64,000 nt of DNA from JAUILH01 sp964230215 (lineage in GTDB: Bacteria > Bacteroidota > Bacteroidia > Flavobacteriales_D > JAUILH01), in NCBI GenBank assembly GCA_964230215.1, contig CAXRGQ010000011.1, positions 62,001 to 126,000 of the forward strand. Direction: 5' to 3'. The notes beneath the pieces are model-generated. The model did not search any database, was not told where the DNA came from, and saw only the letters and a program-made list of their open reading frames with translations. The position numbers and the translations under genes were made by a program. Within the stretch, counting starts at the first letter, position 1. Each line of letters starts with the position of its first letter. Shown here one piece after another: positions 61,149 through 64,000 of the stretch.

Positions 61149-62552
61149 ATGAAAAAGCGTCTGCTAGCCCTCGTACTTATTGTTTGTCTTAAACCTGGAA
61201 TATTTGCCTGTGGATGGGATTGGGACACGATTAAAATGGAAAGAGAGCAATTTCCAACGGTCCATGAATTAATTGTTGGAAAGTTTTTACGTCATTCCAC
61301 AGCCTTCTATTATTGGAGGGTAAAAGATAGAAGCGAAAAACTAAAACAATATCCAGATAGCCTTGCCTTGTATGATGATTTGGCATGGGCTAATGATAAA
61401 ATTGGTGAGCACGAAGAGGCTATCCGAATTATGCAAGAAAAAGAGGCGCTTCACCCTGGCTTGTATGAAACATACGCAAACATGGGGACTTCCTACATTC
61501 ATAATGCACAATACGAAAAGGGACTTGAATTCATTAAAAAGGCAATCGAAATTAACCCAGATGCCCATTTTGGACGTGAAATTTACCAGCAATATGTGGT
61601 TGAGTATGTTTTGAGTTGTCAAGATTCTACTGGAAGTTTTAGTTTACCTCTTTCTATCGGTAAGGCGCCTGATTTCTATTCGTTTTTAAAGGAGCGACAT
61701 ATAAAGGATGCTATTGCGAATGGATCTAGTAAAGAAAAAGAAATTCTACTCGCGATTAAAGGTGTAACTGGAATGATGAAGTTTGGAGACTATAGTTCAC
61801 CCGTGCTTCTCGAATGTTTAGGGGATCTTTTGTATGCATCAACAAGCGGACATGACAGAGGTGCAGGACATTTGGCTTCACGCGCCTATTTAAAAGCCGC
61901 GTGGGCTATGCCGAAAAATAAACCTGAGGCAAAAAAGGCATATGAAGAGAAAGCTAAAGCATCTATAGAACGTCAGTTCTCGGGTGAATTCCATCATTTA
62001 AGCGGATCGGAATTAGCGGAAGCAAAAAGATCTAATCACGCCTATCATTCATACACTAACACATTTCCATCGCTAGAAATAATGTTAGCGAATGAGATTA
62101 ACGCAGCCAATACATGGTATGCATCCATAGAAGAAGATGAAAGAACATGGATTAAACAAAAAGTGAATGTCGACTCAGCCTTTGCTGCTAAATATTATAC
62201 CGAGCCAGATGCAGAAGTACCAAATTATTCTCCTTATGTAAAGCCAAAACCAGACGTTTCAATCGATGATATTAGGACACAATTGCAGCGGCCCGAATCA
62301 ATGATAGACATATATAAAGGTATTGAGTTGAGCGAGGAAGATAAAATCCTGATTGACTCTCTTTATAAAAGTGAAACCCAAGTGAATTCTGATTCCAATC
62401 CGAAGGAGGATGAATCCATTACTTCTTCTGATTCGAGTAAGCAGAAATCTGAAGACACAGAATCCAAATCAAACATGATGTGGCTATTTGTCGGGATAGG
62501 ACTCATAGTGGTAATCACAATAGTTGTAATAGCACGAAGAATGCGGAAGTAA
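61149..62552 (+). CDS. TPR protein with signal peptide and C-terminal membrane anchor
   Basis: 467 residues. A signal peptide (LLALVLIVCLKPGIFAC) leads to a helical domain with TPR-like units (EEAIRIMQEKEALHPGLYETYANMGTSYIHNAQYEKG, EFIKKAIEINPDAHFG) and later HDRGAGHLASRAYLKAAWAMP. A Ser/Glu/Lys-rich disordered region (about 415-445) is followed by one TM helix (MMWLFVGIGLIVVITIVVIA) and a short basic tail. The soluble part should face the periplasm. No partner can be named. Unusually, the membrane anchor is at the C-terminus. Confidence 0.8.
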   Translation: MKKRLLALVLIVCLKPGIFACGWDWDTIKMEREQFPTVHELIVGKFLRHSTAFYYWRVKDRSEKLKQYPDSLALYDDLAWANDKIGEHEEAIRIMQEKEALHPGLYETYANMGTSYIHNAQYEKGLEFIKKAIEINPDAHFGREIYQQYVVEYVLSCQDSTGSFSLPLSIGKAPDFYSFLKERHIKDAIANGSSKEKEILLAIKGVTGMMKFGDYSSPVLLECLGDLLYASTSGHDRGAGHLASRAYLKAAWAMPKNKPEAKKAYEEKAKASIERQFSGEFHHLSGSELAEAKRSNHAYHSYTNTFPSLEIMLANEINAANTWYASIEEDERTWIKQKVNVDSAFAAKYYTEPDAEVPNYSPYVKPKPDVSIDDIRTQLQRPESMIDIYKGIELSEEDKILIDSLYKSETQVNSDSNPKEDESITSSDSSKQKSEDTESKSNMMWLFVGIGLIVVITIVVIARRMRK

Positions 62553-62573
62553 AAAATAAGCCAAGTGAATGCT

Positions 62574-62581
62574 TATATTTG
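62574..62581 (+). promoter_or_regulatory. -7 box for the NhaC-family gene
   Basis: TATATTTG, 16 nt before the ATG at 62598. Confidence 0.45.
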
Positions 62582-62597
62582 AGGAAAATTGTGATGC

Positions 62598-64000
62598 ATG
62601 AATATTAAAAAGCCAAGTTTGTTTATGGCCTTAGTGCCAATTCTTTTTTTGGTAGTGGTGTTGTTTTTGAATGTGATGATATTTGAGAGCGATTCTACTG
62701 GCGGTCCGAATCAAATAGCGTTATTACTTGGAGCAGCCATAGCATCTTTAATAGGCTTGAATCTTGGAGCTAAGTGGCCAACAATACGCGATGGCATAAC
62801 AAAAAGCATTAGTTCAACCATAGGTGCAATTATCATTTTGTTATTGATAGGAGCATTGGCTGGTACTTGGGTTATCTCGGGTATCGTTCCTGCTATGGTT
62901 TATTACGGATTACACATTCTAAATCCGGAGATATTTTTATTCGCCTCATGTGTGATTAGTGCAATTGTATCTCTTGCTACAGGAAGCTCATGGTCTACTA
63001 TTGCCACGGTAGGTATAGCACTTTTAGGTATTGGAGAAGCAATGGATATGCACACGGGTCTCACAGCAGGGGCAATTATATCAGGTGCTTATTTTGGAGA
63101 TAAGATGTCGCCTTTGAGTGATACTACAAACTTAGCTCCGGCAATGGCAGGAACGGATTTGTTCACTCATATCCGTCACATGGCGTGGACCACAATTCCA
63201 TCAATCGTCATTACATTATTGATTTTCCTCTTTATTGGTTTTAGTTACAAATCTTCTGGCAACACAACAGATATTGATTTAATCACTCAGACTATAAAGC
63301 AAAAATTTGACATTACTCCTCTTCTGTTTATCGTGCCTGCGGTTGTGATTTTTATGATTATTCGTAAAATTCCTGCGATACCTTCATTATTAGTGGGTGC
63401 ATTGTTGGGAGGAATATTTGCTATCATATTTCAGCCAAATGTGGTAGAAGAAGTTGGTAGTCAGACAAGTATTACGTTTGAAGGCAATGAGTTTGCAAGC
63501 GAGGATATGATATGGCGTGATGCTGACGGCAACACTATAGATGATTTTAGTTTGGAAGATGTACGCCCTGGTGAATATTCAGTTGAGATTAACAACAGTG
63601 AAACTGGGTCGATTGCATACGCTTCTTTAACTATTCCGGAATATGGAGAGGAAGTAGATGTTGAAGTACCGTTAAGCGTTGAAAACAACGGAGTGCCATC
63701 GGTGTCAGAAACAGTTGTCAGCGTGAAAAGGACAGGTTATTTGTTATCAGCATTTGTGGCCTTTAACAAATCATTAATGGACTCAATGACGGATGGAGAC
63801 GGTAATAATTTAATCAGGACAGATAATGATGCTGTAAATGAATTGATTTCGGGTAAAGGCATGGCCAGTATGCTAAATACGATATGGTTAATAATTTGTG
63901 CAATGGCATTCGGTGGAGCGATGGAAATGGCCGGATTATTACAGCGCATAACTGAAACGATAATTGGCTGGGCTAAGTCGAGAGGCGGGTTGATAGGTGC
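62598..64000 (+). CDS. nhaC: NhaC family Na+/H+ antiporter, 5' part
   Basis: The frame is open from the ATG at 62598 to the window edge (467 codons seen); an ATG at 62594 runs into a stop. NhaC-type features are TM segments with AIIILLLIGALAGTWVISGIVP, FASCVISAIVSLATGSSWSTIATVG and the ion-site region AYFGDKMSPLSDTTNLAPAMAG. Between two membrane blocks lies a soluble insertion of about 90 residues (roughly 285-375) with beta-strand-like repeats (ITFEGNEFASEDMIW; GEYSVEINNSETGS), resembling an Ig-like domain. The family exports Na+ for protons, fitting a marine habitat. Confidence 0.9.
   Translation, partial: MNIKKPSLFMALVPILFLVVVLFLNVMIFESDSTGGPNQIALLLGAAIASLIGLNLGAKWPTIRDGITKSISSTIGAIIILLLIGALAGTWVISGIVPAMVYYGLHILNPEIFLFASCVISAIVSLATGSSWSTIATVGIALLGIGEAMDMHTGLTAGAIISGAYFGDKMSPLSDTTNLAPAMAGTDLFTHIRHMAWTTIPSIVITLLIFLFIGFSYKSSGNTTDIDLITQTIKQKFDITPLLFIVPAVVIFMIIRKIPAIPSLLVGALLGGIFAIIFQPNVVEEVGSQTSITFEGNEFASEDMIWRDADGNTIDDFSLEDVRPGEYSVEINNSETGSIAYASLTIPEYGEEVDVEVPLSVENNGVPSVSETVVSVKRTGYLLSAFVAFNKSLMDSMTDGDGNNLIRTDNDAVNELISGKGMASMLNTIWLIICAMAFGGAMEMAGLLQRITETIIGWAKSRGGLIG

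Noticed and set aside
1..64000. Search for rRNA, tRNA, insertion sequences, integrases or phage genes
   Set aside because: None was found by eye; gene content is ordinary chromosomal core and accessory material.

Overview
The window is an AT-rich chromosomal segment of a Bacteroidota bacterium, most likely a marine Flavobacteriales-type lineage. The evidence is the gene content (TamB next to TsaD, DUF4139 proteins, an M1 lipoprotein aminopeptidase, TPR/SpoIIE fusions, a ribosomal THX protein). Many start codons also have a Bacteroidota -7 box (TAnnTTTG) close upstream, and Shine-Dalgarno sequences are generally absent. I see no rRNA, tRNA, CRISPR array, insertion sequence or prophage.

Layout. 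1-4.1 kb: the 5' end of tamB, divergent from tsaD, then a lipoprotein and the Kdo genes kdsD-kdsA. 4.2-10.8 kb: an M1 aminopeptidase lipoprotein and two tandem POT peptide transporters, together a plausible peptide-use block. 10.8-14.1 kb: a SpoIID-like protein and surE-(small membrane protein)-lpxB. 14.3-21.1 kb: a predicted exported WD40-caspase followed by two tandem DUF4139 proteins. 21.1-21.5 kb: a gene-free island of repeats and a long hairpin. 21.5-28.6 kb: a small secreted protein, a rhodanese lipoprotein, an M20C dipeptidase, a GT39-type glycosyltransferase, a DUF2279 protein, TerC and adenosine deaminase. 28.7-30.4 kb: an unusual sigma70-like promoter and small ORF, MscS and Dps. 30.4-36.5 kb: two SpoIIE-type phosphatases flanking an FAD oxidoreductase and a small membrane protein that resembles PaxB-type terpene cyclases. 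36.6-43.9 kb: a hydrolase, a nitroreductase, a DUF3050-mnmA pair and an LPS-core glycosyltransferase operon. 44-49.4 kb: clpB, two STAS-like paralogues around a 17-residue-repeat protein, sixA, and a ribosomal THX protein fused to a Rho-N/SAP-like domain. 49.5-64 kb: trmH, a TPR protein, gyrA, clpC, small zinc-ribbon and proline-rich ORFs, typA, a ChaN-like protein, a TPR membrane protein, and the start of an NhaC antiporter.

Themes. Envelope and LPS biogenesis recur (tamB, kdsD, kdsA, lpxB, GT9, GT2). Three tRNA-modification enzymes are present (TsaD, MnmA, TrmH). Protein quality control (ClpB, ClpC, TypA) flanks gyrA. The genome is compact: five convergent pairs overlap by exactly 4 nt through shared TTAA/TTAG stop codons, and several promoters lie so close to the start codon that transcripts may be leaderless. 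The most unusual items are the terpene-cyclase/FAD pair between two SpoIIE phosphatases, the THX-SAP fusion, the exported WD40-caspase/DUF4139 cluster, and the E. coli-like promoter over a perfect palindrome at 28.73 kb.
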